Assembly (NCBI GenBank): GCA_945862265.1
Contig: CAMAXP010000019.1
Span: forward strand, 1-64,000
Length of the DNA stretch: 64,000 nucleotides
Reading direction: 5' to 3'
DNA from: Bordetella parapertussis
GTDB taxonomy: Bacteria > Pseudomonadota > Gammaproteobacteria > Burkholderiales > SG8-39
The notes under the pieces were generated by a model, which was given only the letters and a program-made list of their open reading frames with translations, had not been told where the DNA came from and ran no database searches. Shown here in pieces: positions 53,332 through 62,808 of this stretch; position 1 is the first letter of the stretch, and the number at the start of each line of letters is the position of its first letter. The position numbers and the translations under genes are program-made.

Positions 53332-55692
53332 ATGAGTGCAGTTCTCAGTCAGCAGTCGGTCCCGCAGGGGGAGGTCCAGGCACGGCTTGCCTTCCAGAAG
53401 CAGTTGCAGGCGGTGACGAACAAGATCCATGCGACCAACAACGTCGATGAGATCATGCTGGAGGTGAGTGTCGATATCTGCGCCCTGTTCAACGCGGATC
53501 GGTTGACCATCTACTCGATGGGCGAGGACAAGCAGTCCATCGTCTCCAAGTTCAAGACCGGCCTGAATTCCTTCAAGGACCTCAAGCTGCCAATCGCCGA
53601 ACATTCGATTGCCGGCTATGTCGCCCTCGCGAAAAAACCCATCAACATCAAGGACTGCTACGACGAGGCGGAACTCAAGGCCATCAACCCGAACTTGCGA
53701 TTCCTGCAGGAAGTCGACAAGCGGACGGGATATCGTACGAAACAGCAGTTGCTCGCGCCCATCCTCGACCAGCAGAACAATGAGTTGATAGGTGTCATAC
53801 AGATCATCAACAACAAGGCGGGCTTGCCGTTTGGCGCGTTCACCGAAGAGGGCGTTTCCGAGATCGCGCAAACTCTTGCGATTGCGTTCAAGCAGCGCCA
53901 GAAACCCCAAGTTGTCAAAACCAAGTACGACTACCTCATCTCCGATGCCGTGCTTTCCGCGGGGGAGTTCGACCTTGCGTCGCGTTCCGCCCGCAAGAAG
54001 GCGGTTGATATCGAGCAGGTACTGGCGGACGAATTCCAGGTCAAGATCCCGGCCATCGGCGCGGCCCTGGCGAAGTTCTTCAACGTGCCTTACGAGCCAT
54101 TCAAGTCCGATCGCATCAAGCCGATGGACCTGCTCAAGAACCTGAAGCGCGAATATGTCGATGCAAACCAGTGGATTCCCATCGACGATGGCAAGGACGG
54201 CCTGAATGTGCTCTGCCTTGACCCGGAGCGGATCCGCAGTTCGCGGATAGCGTCCAACGTCTTTCCCAAGGCGAAGCTCGTCTATCGGGTTACGACGCAG
54301 AAGGAATTCAAGGAAACCTGCGACCAGTTCTACGGTGTTGAGGTCGACAATGGCGGGGATATTGATGACCTGCTATCCAGCCTCGACAGCGACGAAGGTG
54401 AAGCGGTCGAAGGCGCAAACGACGAGGTGTCAGCGGCGGCGGATAACGAACTGGTCAAGCTCGTCAACAAGATCGTCATAGATGCCTACAACCAGGGGGC
54501 CTCGGACATCCATATCGAGCCCTATCCGGGGAAAGCGAAGACGGAAATCCGGTTCAGGCGGGACGGCTCGCTTGCGCCGTATATTGAAGTGCCTGCTTCG
54601 TATCGCAGCGCGATCGTCGCGCGCCTCAAGATCATGTGCGACCTGGATATTTCCGAAAAAAGGAAACCCCAGGACGGCAAGATCAAGTTCAAGAAGTTCG
54701 GTCCGCTCGACATCGAGTTGCGCGTGGCGACCATCCCGACGACCGGCGGGGTCGAGGATATCGTCATGCGTATCCTCGCGGCCGGTGAGCCTATTCCCAT
54801 CGACAAGCTTGGCCTGACGACCAGGAACAGCGAAAACCTCAAGAACGCGGTATCCAAGCCTTACGGTCTTTTTTTCGTATGCGGACCCACGGGTTCGGGC
54901 AAGACGACGACACTGCACTCGGTGCTGGGGTTCCTGAACACCCCGGACACGAAAATCTGGACGGCAGAAGACCCGGTCGAAATCACCCAGAAGGGCCTGC
55001 GCCAGGTGCAGGTGAACAAGAAGGTGATGGATTTCGCGATGGTCATGAAAGCGTTCCTCCGCGCGGACCCCGACATCATCATGGTCGGCGAGATGCGTGA
55101 CGCAGAAACGACGCATATCGGGATCGAAGCATCGCTGACGGGCCACCTCGTATTCGCGACCCTGCATACGAACTCCGCACCTGAGGCGGTGATCCGACTG
55201 CTGGACATGGGCATGGACCCGTTCAACTTCGCCGATGCGCTGATCGGCATCCTTGCGCAACGTCTCGCCAAGCGCCTGTGCAAGTGCAAGGAGCCCTATA
55301 CGCCTGGCCCGGATGAGCTCAAGGCGTTCATGAACGAATACACGACTGACCTGCGCATGTCAGACACCTGGAAGAAGGACCCCCAGGGAGAGGCGAAGAA
55401 GCTCTACGACTATTGGCTCAAGGAGTACGGCAAGGAAGGCAAGCTCCAGTTCCACAAGGCCAAGGGCTGTGAAGTGTGCGGTGGATCAGGCTACAAGGGG
55501 CGGTGCGGCCTGCATGAACTCATGATCGCCTCGGATGCGGTGAAGAAGCTGATCCAGGAAAGGGCACGGGTTACCGACCTCTTCGTAAAGTCTGTCGAAG
55601 AGGGCATGTCCACCCTGAAAATGGACGGGATGGACAAGGTGATGATGGGCCTGACGGACATGAAGCAGGTTCGCACGGTTTGCATCAAGTAG
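53332..55692 (+). CDS. GAF-domain GspE/PilB-type secretion ATPase
   Basis: A 786-residue protein fusing a sensor to an assembly motor. ATG 53332 follows GGGGG. Residues about 20-195 are a GAF domain (MLEVSVDICALFNADRLTIY, LLAPILDQQNNELIGVIQII). A linker similar to the GspE N-terminal domain (IEQVLADEFQVKIP) follows, then the motor: Walker A CGPTGSGKTTTLHS near 517, Asp box AEDPVEITQKG, Walker B RADPDIIMVGEMRDAET, His box GHLVFATLHTNSA. The tetracysteine element is split: LCKCKEPYT then GCEVCGGSGYKGR, with about 70 residues between the pairs. No other pilus or type II secretion gene is in the window. Confidence 0.92.
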   Translation: MSAVLSQQSVPQGEVQARLAFQKQLQAVTNKIHATNNVDEIMLEVSVDICALFNADRLTIYSMGEDKQSIVSKFKTGLNSFKDLKLPIAEHSIAGYVALAKKPINIKDCYDEAELKAINPNLRFLQEVDKRTGYRTKQQLLAPILDQQNNELIGVIQIINNKAGLPFGAFTEEGVSEIAQTLAIAFKQRQKPQVVKTKYDYLISDAVLSAGEFDLASRSARKKAVDIEQVLADEFQVKIPAIGAALAKFFNVPYEPFKSDRIKPMDLLKNLKREYVDANQWIPIDDGKDGLNVLCLDPERIRSSRIASNVFPKAKLVYRVTTQKEFKETCDQFYGVEVDNGGDIDDLLSSLDSDEGEAVEGANDEVSAAADNELVKLVNKIVIDAYNQGASDIHIEPYPGKAKTEIRFRRDGSLAPYIEVPASYRSAIVARLKIMCDLDISEKRKPQDGKIKFKKFGPLDIELRVATIPTTGGVEDIVMRILAAGEPIPIDKLGLTTRNSENLKNAVSKPYGLFFVCGPTGSGKTTTLHSVLGFLNTPDTKIWTAEDPVEITQKGLRQVQVNKKVMDFAMVMKAFLRADPDIIMVGEMRDAETTHIGIEASLTGHLVFATLHTNSAPEAVIRLLDMGMDPFNFADALIGILAQRLAKRLCKCKEPYTPGPDELKAFMNEYTTDLRMSDTWKKDPQGEAKKLYDYWLKEYGKEGKLQFHKAKGCEVCGGSGYKGRCGLHELMIASDAVKKLIQERARVTDLFVKSVEEGMSTLKMDGMDKVMMGLTDMKQVRTVCIK

Positions 55693-55723
55693 ATCGAACC
55701 GCCCTCACGCGACGAGTGGCGCC

Positions 55724-57385
55724 ATGGACATCACACAGGCCTTGAGGTTCTCCGGGGAGGCGGCGACCGCCGCGGACGATCTCGTGCAGAGGCTCGAGCA
55801 GCTCAACGCGATAGGCGCGTCGCTGTCGGCCGAACGCGATATCAACCGGCTTCTGGAAAGCATCCTTGTTGCGGCTAAGACAATTACGCGGGCGGATGGC
55901 GGCACGCTCTACCGCGTAACCGAGGAAAAGACCCTTCGGTTCGAGATCGTGCGCACCAGTTCCCTCAAGAACTATCTCGGCGGCACTACGGGCACCCCGG
56001 TTCCGTTCTATCCCATCCAGCTCTACAAGGACGGCAAGCCGAACCACAACATGATCGCTGCCCACGCCGCGCTGAGCGGGCAGACCATCAATGTCAAGGA
56101 CGCCTATACCGCGGAGGGGTTTGACTTCGCGGGAACGCGGGCATTCGACGCCAAGACCGGCTATCGATCACAGTCGTTCCTCACGGTTCCGATGAAGAAC
56201 CATGAGAACGAGATCATCGGCGTCCTGCAGTTAATCAATGCGATAAACCCGAACACGGGCGAGATCCAGGCATTTTCATCGTCTGACGAGCGGCTTGCGG
56301 AATCGCTTGCATCGCAGGCTGCGATTGCGCTTACGAACCGCATGCTGATCAACCAGCTCGAGGAGCTGTTTGAATCATTCATCAACCTGATGAATACGGC
56401 GATCGACGAGAAGTCGCCTTATACCGGTGGGCACTGCCAGCGGGTGCCGACGCTCACGATGATGCTTGCGGAGGCGGTCAACGAGACGAAGGTAGGGCCG
56501 CTCCACGACTTCACCATGAGCGACAAGGACCGGTATGAGCTCAAGATCGCCGGGCTGCTCCACGATTGCGGGAAGGTCACCACGCCGGTGCACGTCGTCG
56601 ACAAGGCAACCAAGCTCGAAACCATATATGACCGGATCCACCTGCTTGACACCCGGTTCGAGGTCCTCAAGCGCGATGCGGAGATAGACCTCCTGAAGAA
56701 GAGGCTCGAACTGGCGGAGCAGGGGCGCAGGGCCGAGGCCGGCGAGCTGGAGATGGCGCACCGTGAGCGACTGCGTCGCCTGGATGAGGATCGTTCATTC
56801 CTTCGCGCCTGCAATATCGGTGGCGAGGCAATGCGGGATTTCGACATAGAGCGTGTGAAGCGGATTGCGGAGTATCGCTGGACCGATGTGGCCGGATACC
56901 AGGCAAGCTTCCTGACCGAAGACGAGCTGAAGAACCTGACGATTCGGGCTGGCACCCTGACCCAGGATGAGCGCCAGATCATCAATCACCACATCGTTGC
57001 CACCATCAAGATGCTGGAAGCACTGCCATGGCCCCGGCACCTCAAGAATGTGCCTGAGTACGCGGGCGGTCACCATGAGCGCATGGACGGCAAGGGTTAC
57101 CCGAAGGGCCTTGTGCGCGACCAGATGTCGGTGCAGGCGAGAGTCATGGGTATTGCCGACATATTCGAGGCATTGACGGCCAAGGATCGACCCTACAAGA
57201 AGGGCAAGACACTGTCGGAGTCCCTTGAAATCCTCGGGAAGTTCAGCCTGAACGGCCACATAGACACCGACCTGTTCGATATCTTCGTGCGTCGCAAGGT
57301 GTACCTGCGCTATGCAGAGTTATTCCTCGACCAGGAGCAGATCGATGCGGTCGACGATAAAGGGATTCCCGGATATACGCCCTAG
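55724..57385 (+). CDS. GAF and HD-GYP domain protein
   Basis: A 553-residue cytoplasmic protein. Residues about 20-210 are a GAF domain, similar in layout to that of the ATPase before it. The HD-GYP phosphodiesterase domain begins near 235: YTGGHCQRV, LLHDCGKVTTPVHV (H280-D281) and GHHERMDGKGYPKG (about 449-462), with all metal ligands and the GYP motif intact. HD and HH are some 170 residues apart where about 60-70 is usual. The extra residues, about 300-400, are a charged coiled coil (LKRDAEIDLLKKRLELAEQG). It is expected to degrade cyclic di-GMP, with GAF control. Confidence 0.9.
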   Translation: MDITQALRFSGEAATAADDLVQRLEQLNAIGASLSAERDINRLLESILVAAKTITRADGGTLYRVTEEKTLRFEIVRTSSLKNYLGGTTGTPVPFYPIQLYKDGKPNHNMIAAHAALSGQTINVKDAYTAEGFDFAGTRAFDAKTGYRSQSFLTVPMKNHENEIIGVLQLINAINPNTGEIQAFSSSDERLAESLASQAAIALTNRMLINQLEELFESFINLMNTAIDEKSPYTGGHCQRVPTLTMMLAEAVNETKVGPLHDFTMSDKDRYELKIAGLLHDCGKVTTPVHVVDKATKLETIYDRIHLLDTRFEVLKRDAEIDLLKKRLELAEQGRRAEAGELEMAHRERLRRLDEDRSFLRACNIGGEAMRDFDIERVKRIAEYRWTDVAGYQASFLTEDELKNLTIRAGTLTQDERQIINHHIVATIKMLEALPWPRHLKNVPEYAGGHHERMDGKGYPKGLVRDQMSVQARVMGIADIFEALTAKDRPYKKGKTLSESLEILGKFSLNGHIDTDLFDIFVRRKVYLRYAELFLDQEQIDAVDDKGIPGYTP

Positions 57386-57422
57386 GCCTGGAGCCTGAGG
57401 CAGCACGGCCGCATCAGGCGCT

Positions 57423-59291
57423 ATGAGCATACTCTCCCATCTGCTTCGGCATTTCCTCGGCCGTGTCTTTCCGGGAGTGCCGGTTGAGTCGCACAACCGT
57501 GCCGACTCGTCCGAAGCCTTCAACGACCAGGGGATCGCCCTGGCGTCGGCCGGGCGATACGATGAGGCGCTCAAGGCCTTTGACAAGGCTCTTGAACTGA
57601 GGCCTGACTATCCACCGGCACTGATAAACCGGGGAAACGCGCTGGAAGACTTGCGGCGTCCCGATGCTGCGCTTGCAAGCTATGATCGGGCGCTTTCGAT
57701 CATGCCCGTGAATGCCGAAATTAACATCAATCGCGGCAATGCGCTTTCGGCTCTAGGTGACCATCGCGGTGCGCTGGAAAGCTACGACTGTGCGATCGCG
57801 CTCGATGCTGCGTCAGCCGGTGCATTCTATTGCCGAGGTGAAGCCCTTCTCGAGCTGGGGCGCTTCGATGAGGCCGCTGACAGCTTCGGGCGTGCTCTTG
57901 TCCTCGATCCCGCTCTGGAGAACCTGCTCGGCATGTGGTTGCATGCGAGGCTGATGGTGTGTGATTGGAATGGCATTGAGGAGAATTTTTCACTCTTGAC
58001 CGACCGGATTGCGCAGTCGGAGCCGGTATGTCCCCCGTTCCCTTTGGTTGCGATACCTGCGACTCCGGCGCTGCAGCGGAAGGCTGCGGAAACCTGGGCG
58101 CGTGCAAAGTGTTCCGCCTCCACGAATTCTTCGGTCGTTGCGAACCGGCCGACGCATGATCGGATTCGCGTGGGTTACTTCTCGGCGGATTTTCACCTGC
58201 ACGCGACCTCGCACCTGATGGCGGAACTGTTCGAATTTCATGATCGGTCGCGTTTCGAGATGACCGCATTTTCTTTCGGACCGGCAACGCAAGACGATAT
58301 GAGGGCGCGCGTCTCGCGGGCATTTGAAAATTTTGTCGATGTGCGCGAAATGTCGGATGCGGAAGTTGTTTCCGCGGCGCGAACATACGGCATCGACATC
58401 GCTGTCGACCTCAAGGGGTACTGCAAAGACAGTCGGACCGGGATTTTCGCGCGAAGGGTTGCGCCGGTTCAGGTCAACTACCTGGGCTATCCGGGGACGA
58501 TGGGGGCTCCATTCATGGATTACATGATTGCGGACGCGGTGCTCATTCCGGATGAGCATCGCCCGCACTACTCCGAGAAGATCGTCTACCTGCCCGAAAG
58601 TTACCAGCCCAACGATACGAGGCGCCCGATTTCAGGGCGGGAACTTTCAAAGGCGGAGCTGGGACTTCCGCAAACGGGGTTCGTCTTCTGCTGCTTTAAC
58701 AATAACTTCAAGATACTGCCGGCGACCTTCGGGCGCTGGATGCGTGTCCTGCGGAGTGTTGAAGGCAGTGTCCTGTGGATGCTGGAAGACAACGCGACTG
58801 CTGCGGCCAATTTACGCCGGGAGGCGCAAACCCGTGGAGTCGATCCAGGCAGGCTGGTGTTTGCCCCGCGCATGGCATTGCCTGAGCATCTGGCCAGGCA
58901 TCGGGCCGCGGATCTTTTCCTGGATACGCTGCCCTGTAACGCGCACACCACGGCCAGTGACGCCCTCTGGGCCGGCTTGCCGGTCTTGACCTGCCCGGGC
59001 GAGACATTTGCCGGACGCGTGGCCGCAAGCCTGCTGAAGGCGATGCGATTGCCTGAACTGGTGGCGCAGTCCGAAGATGACTACGAGCGGCTTGCGATCG
59101 AATTTGCACGATCCCCGGGACGGATGGCCGACTTGAAGCGGAAACTGGATGCCAACCGGCAGGTTGCGCCCTTGTTCGACATCGAGCGGTTTACCCGCCA
59201 TCTTGAGGCTGGCTTTGTCGCCATGTTCGAGCGTGACCGGGCAGGCCTTCCGCCTGCCGATATCCATGTCGCAAGGCCCGAGATCAGCTGA
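57423..59291 (+). CDS. TPR and O-GlcNAc-transferase-like (GT41) glycosyltransferase
   Basis: A 622-residue soluble protein. Residues about 35-175 hold four TPR units (ALASAGRYDEALKAFDKALE and three similar). The rest is the split GT41 domain: RVGYFSADFHLHATSHLMAE, PVQVNYLGYPGTMGAPFMDY, FCCFNNNFKILP, ADLFLDTLPCNAHTTASDAL and LPVLTCPGETFAGRVAASLL, the last two forming the sugar-nucleotide site. Bacterial members glycosylate surface or secreted proteins, sometimes flagellin, or act in envelope sugars; the acceptor is unknown. It is 38 bases after the HD-GYP gene on the same strand. Confidence 0.9.
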   Translation: MSILSHLLRHFLGRVFPGVPVESHNRADSSEAFNDQGIALASAGRYDEALKAFDKALELRPDYPPALINRGNALEDLRRPDAALASYDRALSIMPVNAEININRGNALSALGDHRGALESYDCAIALDAASAGAFYCRGEALLELGRFDEAADSFGRALVLDPALENLLGMWLHARLMVCDWNGIEENFSLLTDRIAQSEPVCPPFPLVAIPATPALQRKAAETWARAKCSASTNSSVVANRPTHDRIRVGYFSADFHLHATSHLMAELFEFHDRSRFEMTAFSFGPATQDDMRARVSRAFENFVDVREMSDAEVVSAARTYGIDIAVDLKGYCKDSRTGIFARRVAPVQVNYLGYPGTMGAPFMDYMIADAVLIPDEHRPHYSEKIVYLPESYQPNDTRRPISGRELSKAELGLPQTGFVFCCFNNNFKILPATFGRWMRVLRSVEGSVLWMLEDNATAAANLRREAQTRGVDPGRLVFAPRMALPEHLARHRAADLFLDTLPCNAHTTASDALWAGLPVLTCPGETFAGRVAASLLKAMRLPELVAQSEDDYERLAIEFARSPGRMADLKRKLDANRQVAPLFDIERFTRHLEAGFVAMFERDRAGLPPADIHVARPEIS

Positions 59292-59297
59292 CGGATT

Positions 59298-60308
59298 TCA
59301 GTCCGGGTACCCTTGCGGATTCGCGCTTTGCCATGCCCAGCCGTCGCGGCACATGTCCTCGATGCCGCGATGGGTTTTCCAGGCCATTTCCAGCAATGCC
59401 AGTGCCGGGTCGGCATAGCAGCTGGCCACGTCTCCGGAACGTCGCGCCGCAGTCTCGTAGGGAATGCGTATCCCGGTGACCCGCTCGAAGGCGCTGACGA
59501 CTTCGAGCACTGAATAGCCGCGGCCCGTTCCAAGATTGGCCGTAATGGAGCGGTCCTTGTCCATCAGGTAGCGCAATGCGGCGACGTGCCCGTCCGCAAG
59601 ATCCATGACATGGATGTAGTCGCGTACCCCCGTCCCATCCACCGTGTCGTAGTCGTTCCCCAGCACCTTCAGTTTGGCGAGACGGCCGACGGCGACCTGC
59701 GTGACATAGGGAAACAGGTTGTTCGGCGTCCCGCGCGGGTCCTCCCCGAGGCGGCCCGAAGGATGTGCGCCGATCGGGTTGAAGTAGCGGAGAGTTGCGT
59801 GGCGGAATTCGGGTGACCCCACCGCCATGTCGGTCAGGATGGATTCGATGAACTGCTTGGTGCGTCCGTAAGGGTTGACCGCGCCGAGCGGGTGGCGTTC
59901 GTCGAGCGGGAGGCGCTGTGGGTCTCCGTACACCGTGGCCGAGGAGCTGAATACGATCCGGCGAACCCCGCGCCTCTCCATGACTTTCAACAGGGTAAGG
60001 GTTCCGCCTATGTTGTTGTCGTAGTACTCAAGTGGCTTTGAAATCGATTCACCGACAGCCTTGTGGCCGGCGAAATGGATGACTGCTTCGACCGGGTTTT
60101 GCTTGAGTATTTGCGCGAGCGCCGTCTCGTCGCGCAGATCGACCCTGTGAAATTCAACCGTGCCGCCGCCAAGGTCGCGGATGCGCTCCAGTACGCTGAC
60201 CTTGCTGTTGGCGAGGTTGTCCACAACGGCCAGCGGGTACCCTGCACGCTGCAGCGCCACGCATGTATGAGAGCCAATATAGCCCAGGCCACCGGTTACT
60301 AGGATCAC
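59298..60308 (-). CDS. galE: UDP-glucose 4-epimerase
   Basis: A 336-residue extended SDR that interconverts UDP-glucose and UDP-galactose (or the N-acetyl sugars). NAD loop TGGLGYIGSHTC, catalytic Ser in FSSSATVYGD, Y-x3-K in NPYGRTK, and the late motif GRLGEDPRGTPNNLFPYVTQ are all standard. Length is normal. It lies on the minus strand between two GT41 genes and could supply their sugar donor. Confidence 0.95.
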   Translation of the reverse strand: MILVTGGLGYIGSHTCVALQRAGYPLAVVDNLANSKVSVLERIRDLGGGTVEFHRVDLRDETALAQILKQNPVEAVIHFAGHKAVGESISKPLEYYDNNIGGTLTLLKVMERRGVRRIVFSSSATVYGDPQRLPLDERHPLGAVNPYGRTKQFIESILTDMAVGSPEFRHATLRYFNPIGAHPSGRLGEDPRGTPNNLFPYVTQVAVGRLAKLKVLGNDYDTVDGTGVRDYIHVMDLADGHVAALRYLMDKDRSITANLGTGRGYSVLEVVSAFERVTGIRIPYETAARRSGDVASCYADPALALLEMAWKTHRGIEDMCRDGWAWQSANPQGYPD

Positions 60309-60448
60309 TTCAGGAAGTCCCGTGCTTGTTGAGTAAGCGGTTTAATGGTCGTTCAATCTAGTAGATTTGTTCCGAATGTTGCCGCCGGCGCCGATTTGAC
60401 CAGGAGGTCAATTTTCGGTCGGCGTCAACACACAGGACGCCTGTGGGG

Positions 60449-60736
60449 TCAGATGATCAGGAGCCGAACCACCGAATCGATGAATTCGTCGGGATACCCC
60501 TCGTCCCGCAATTTCCACTTCACCCGGTTGGCGAATTTGGCTTTCTTGTAGATGTTATAGCCGGCGACGGAAGCCTTGCGCCGATGACGATCGATGGTCT
60601 GGTCCAGCTTGGCAATCTGCTTCTTGCGTCCGCCGCCGGACTCCTCGAGCGCCGATTTCGGAACGATGTGCCCAATTTCGGAGACGACTTCGTCGGCCTG
60701 GGCCTCCGCCGCGGCGGCATCAAACCATTTCAGCAT
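60449..60736 (-). CDS. Small unknown protein
   Basis: A 95-residue cytoplasmic protein that I do not recognise. ATG 60734-60736 is preceded by GAAGGGG on the minus strand, a good ribosome site, which decides this start over a longer frame. It is alpha-helical and charged, with a basic middle (RKKQIAKLDQTIDRHRRKA) and a hydrophobic end (FIDSVVRLLII). It stands alone, 140 bases upstream of galE. Confidence 0.55.
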   Translation of the reverse strand: MLKWFDAAAAEAQADEVVSEIGHIVPKSALEESGGGRKKQIAKLDQTIDRHRRKASVAGYNIYKKAKFANRVKWKLRDEGYPDEFIDSVVRLLII

Positions 60737-60834
60737 ATCCAATCCCCTTCGCTGGTCTTCGTCGATTCCCGCGGGAATTATACGTTGGCGTGATTCCCCT
60801 TGGAGTGCAGGGCGGCTCACCGAGGGGCAACGAC

Positions 60835-60840
60835 TATAAT
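60835..60840 (+). promoter_or_regulatory. -10 element (TATAAT) before the second GT41 gene
   Basis: A perfect TATAAT lies 45 bases before the start codon. No clear -35 is seen at the right distance. Confidence 0.4.
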
Positions 60841-60885
60841 TTCCCCCCATCGCTCAGAATCGGTCGTGAGCGGCCCCTCTTTGAA

Positions 60886-62808
60886 ATGCCCAATCCTTCA
60901 CAGCGCGCGGTGGACAAGTTGCAGACGCAGATCCCGGATTCGGACGAAGTTACGGCGCTCATAGAGGCTGGCATTGCGGCGGATGCCGCAGGGAATGCCG
61001 GGGCAGCCGAGGCCCTCTTCCGGCGGGCGATTGCGCTCTGGCCGCGCTCCGCGCGCGCGCACATGAACCTGGGGATCGTGCTTCAGGATTCCGGGGATTT
61101 GTCTGCGGCTGCCGCAGCGCACGCAGAAGCGGTGAGGCTCGACCCCGGATCGGCGAATGCCCATTACAACCTTGCGCTTGCGCGGCTGGGTCTTGGCGAC
61201 GTCCCGGGTGCTGAGCGAGGGTTCCGCGATTCGCTGGCCGTAAAAGCGGAGTTTCCAGAAGCGTGGGTCGGCCTTGCCGAAGCGCTTGAGTCCGCTGGAC
61301 GGAACGAAGAGGCGTTGGCTGCGCTGGATTCGGCTATCGCCCAGCGGCCGCGCTACGCAGGCGCGATCTTCAATGCCGGAATCCTGCTGCGCAAACTCGG
61401 GCGCCTGGACGAGGCCGAGGCCCGCCTTCGCGGCATCCCTGAATATCACCCGGATTCCGCCAATACAATGCTCGCGCTGGCCGGGTCGCTGCGTGACCAG
61501 GGCCGGATCGAAGAGGCCATCGGCACGATACGCTCGGTCGTCGAGAAGCTGCCGAACTCCGGAGCGGCGCAGAGCGAGCTGCTGTTTGCGCTCGGGTTCT
61601 CGGACCGTGTGACCGATGAAGCGCTGTTCTCGGAGCACCTCTGGGCCGGTTGTCGTGCCGAGGCCGAGGTGAAGCCATGGTGCCCGGCATTCGTGAACAG
61701 TCCGGACCCGGAGCGAGTTCTCAACGTTGGCTACCTTTCGGGCGATTTCCGCGGGCACTCGGTTTCACTGTTTACCGAGTTCTTGTTCGAGCGCCACAGA
61801 CGTGACCAGGTAAAGGTGTTCGCCTATTCGTCCACGGGGCAGCATGACGCGGTGACTGCAAGGTTCATCTCCGCGGCGGACTGCTGGCGCGACCTGCGAG
61901 AGCAATTTGACGCGTCCGTCGCACAGACCATCCTCGACGACAAGATCGACATCCTGGTCGACCTCGCTGGCCACACCGGGGACCAGAGGATCGGCGTCCT
62001 GGCGGGCCGGGCGGCACCAGTGCAGATGACATGGCTCGGGTACCTGCACTCCACCGGCCTCACGCGCGTCGACTACCGGATCACCGATCCGGTTGCCGAT
62101 CCGGAGGGCATGACCGAATCCCTGCATACCGAGCGGCTCCTGCGCATGCCGTACAGCCAATGGTGTTTTCGGCCGCCCGGCGCAGCGCTTGGAGCACCGC
62201 TCTCCCGAGACGGCGCCGGGGACGCCTTTACTTTCGGCTCGTTCAACCAGTTTTCAAAGGTGACGGACAGCACTCTGGCGCTATGGATCCGGGTCTTGGG
62301 TGCTGCTCCCGGGGCGCGCTTGCGCGTGGTCGGTGTGCCCCGCGGAAATGCATCCGAGGCGTTTTCCAGGAGAGTGGCGGACGCGGGCATTTCCCCATCG
62401 CGCGTCGACCTCGTGGAGAGAGTTCCCCTGGCTGACTACTATGCCCAGTTCGGACGGGTCGATGCGTGCCTGGACTCCACGCCCTACAGCGGCGGGACGA
62501 CGACTTGCGATGCGCTTTGGATGGGCGTGCCTGTGATTACCCTTGCGGGATCCCGCTCGATGTCGCGCAGTGCCGCCAGCCTGCTCTCGTCGATAGGGCG
62601 GCCTGATCTGGTGGCGCAGTCCCCTGCGGAATTCGTTTCGATTGCGGCCTGTGTGGCGACCCAAGGCCCCTGGCCCGACGTGGCACGTGCAGGGCTGCGT
62701 GCGCAATTCAAGGCATCGCCCCTGATGGACGAGCCACGCTTTACCCGTGACATGGAGGACCTGTACCGACGTGCGTGGCGCGAATGGTGCGGCGCGCAGA
62801 ATCGGTGA
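60886..62808 (+). CDS. TPR and O-GlcNAc-transferase-like (GT41) glycosyltransferase, second copy
   Basis: A 640-residue protein starting at ATG 60886. Residues about 15-265 hold six or seven TPR units (AEALFRRAIALWPRSARAHM and repeats). The GT41 domain has LNVGYLSGDFRGHSVSLFTE, APVQMTWLGYLHSTGLTRVD, FGSFNQFSKVTDSTLALW, VDACLDSTPYSGGTTTCDAL and MGVPVITLAGSRSMSRSAAS. It is only moderately similar to the copy at 57423, so the two probably have different acceptors. Its stop overlaps the next TPR gene by GTGA, implying coupled translation. Confidence 0.9.
   Translation: MPNPSQRAVDKLQTQIPDSDEVTALIEAGIAADAAGNAGAAEALFRRAIALWPRSARAHMNLGIVLQDSGDLSAAAAAHAEAVRLDPGSANAHYNLALARLGLGDVPGAERGFRDSLAVKAEFPEAWVGLAEALESAGRNEEALAALDSAIAQRPRYAGAIFNAGILLRKLGRLDEAEARLRGIPEYHPDSANTMLALAGSLRDQGRIEEAIGTIRSVVEKLPNSGAAQSELLFALGFSDRVTDEALFSEHLWAGCRAEAEVKPWCPAFVNSPDPERVLNVGYLSGDFRGHSVSLFTEFLFERHRRDQVKVFAYSSTGQHDAVTARFISAADCWRDLREQFDASVAQTILDDKIDILVDLAGHTGDQRIGVLAGRAAPVQMTWLGYLHSTGLTRVDYRITDPVADPEGMTESLHTERLLRMPYSQWCFRPPGAALGAPLSRDGAGDAFTFGSFNQFSKVTDSTLALWIRVLGAAPGARLRVVGVPRGNASEAFSRRVADAGISPSRVDLVERVPLADYYAQFGRVDACLDSTPYSGGTTTCDALWMGVPVITLAGSRSMSRSAASLLSSIGRPDLVAQSPAEFVSIAACVATQGPWPDVARAGLRAQFKASPLMDEPRFTRDMEDLYRRAWREWCGAQNR

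Noticed and set aside
60396..60411. TTGACC-AGGA-GGTCAA resembling the oxalate-regulon operator
   Set aside because: The TTGAC and GTCAA half-sites are 6 bases apart, not 4 as in the four perfect sites, and the neighbours (galE, unknown gene) have no link with oxalate.
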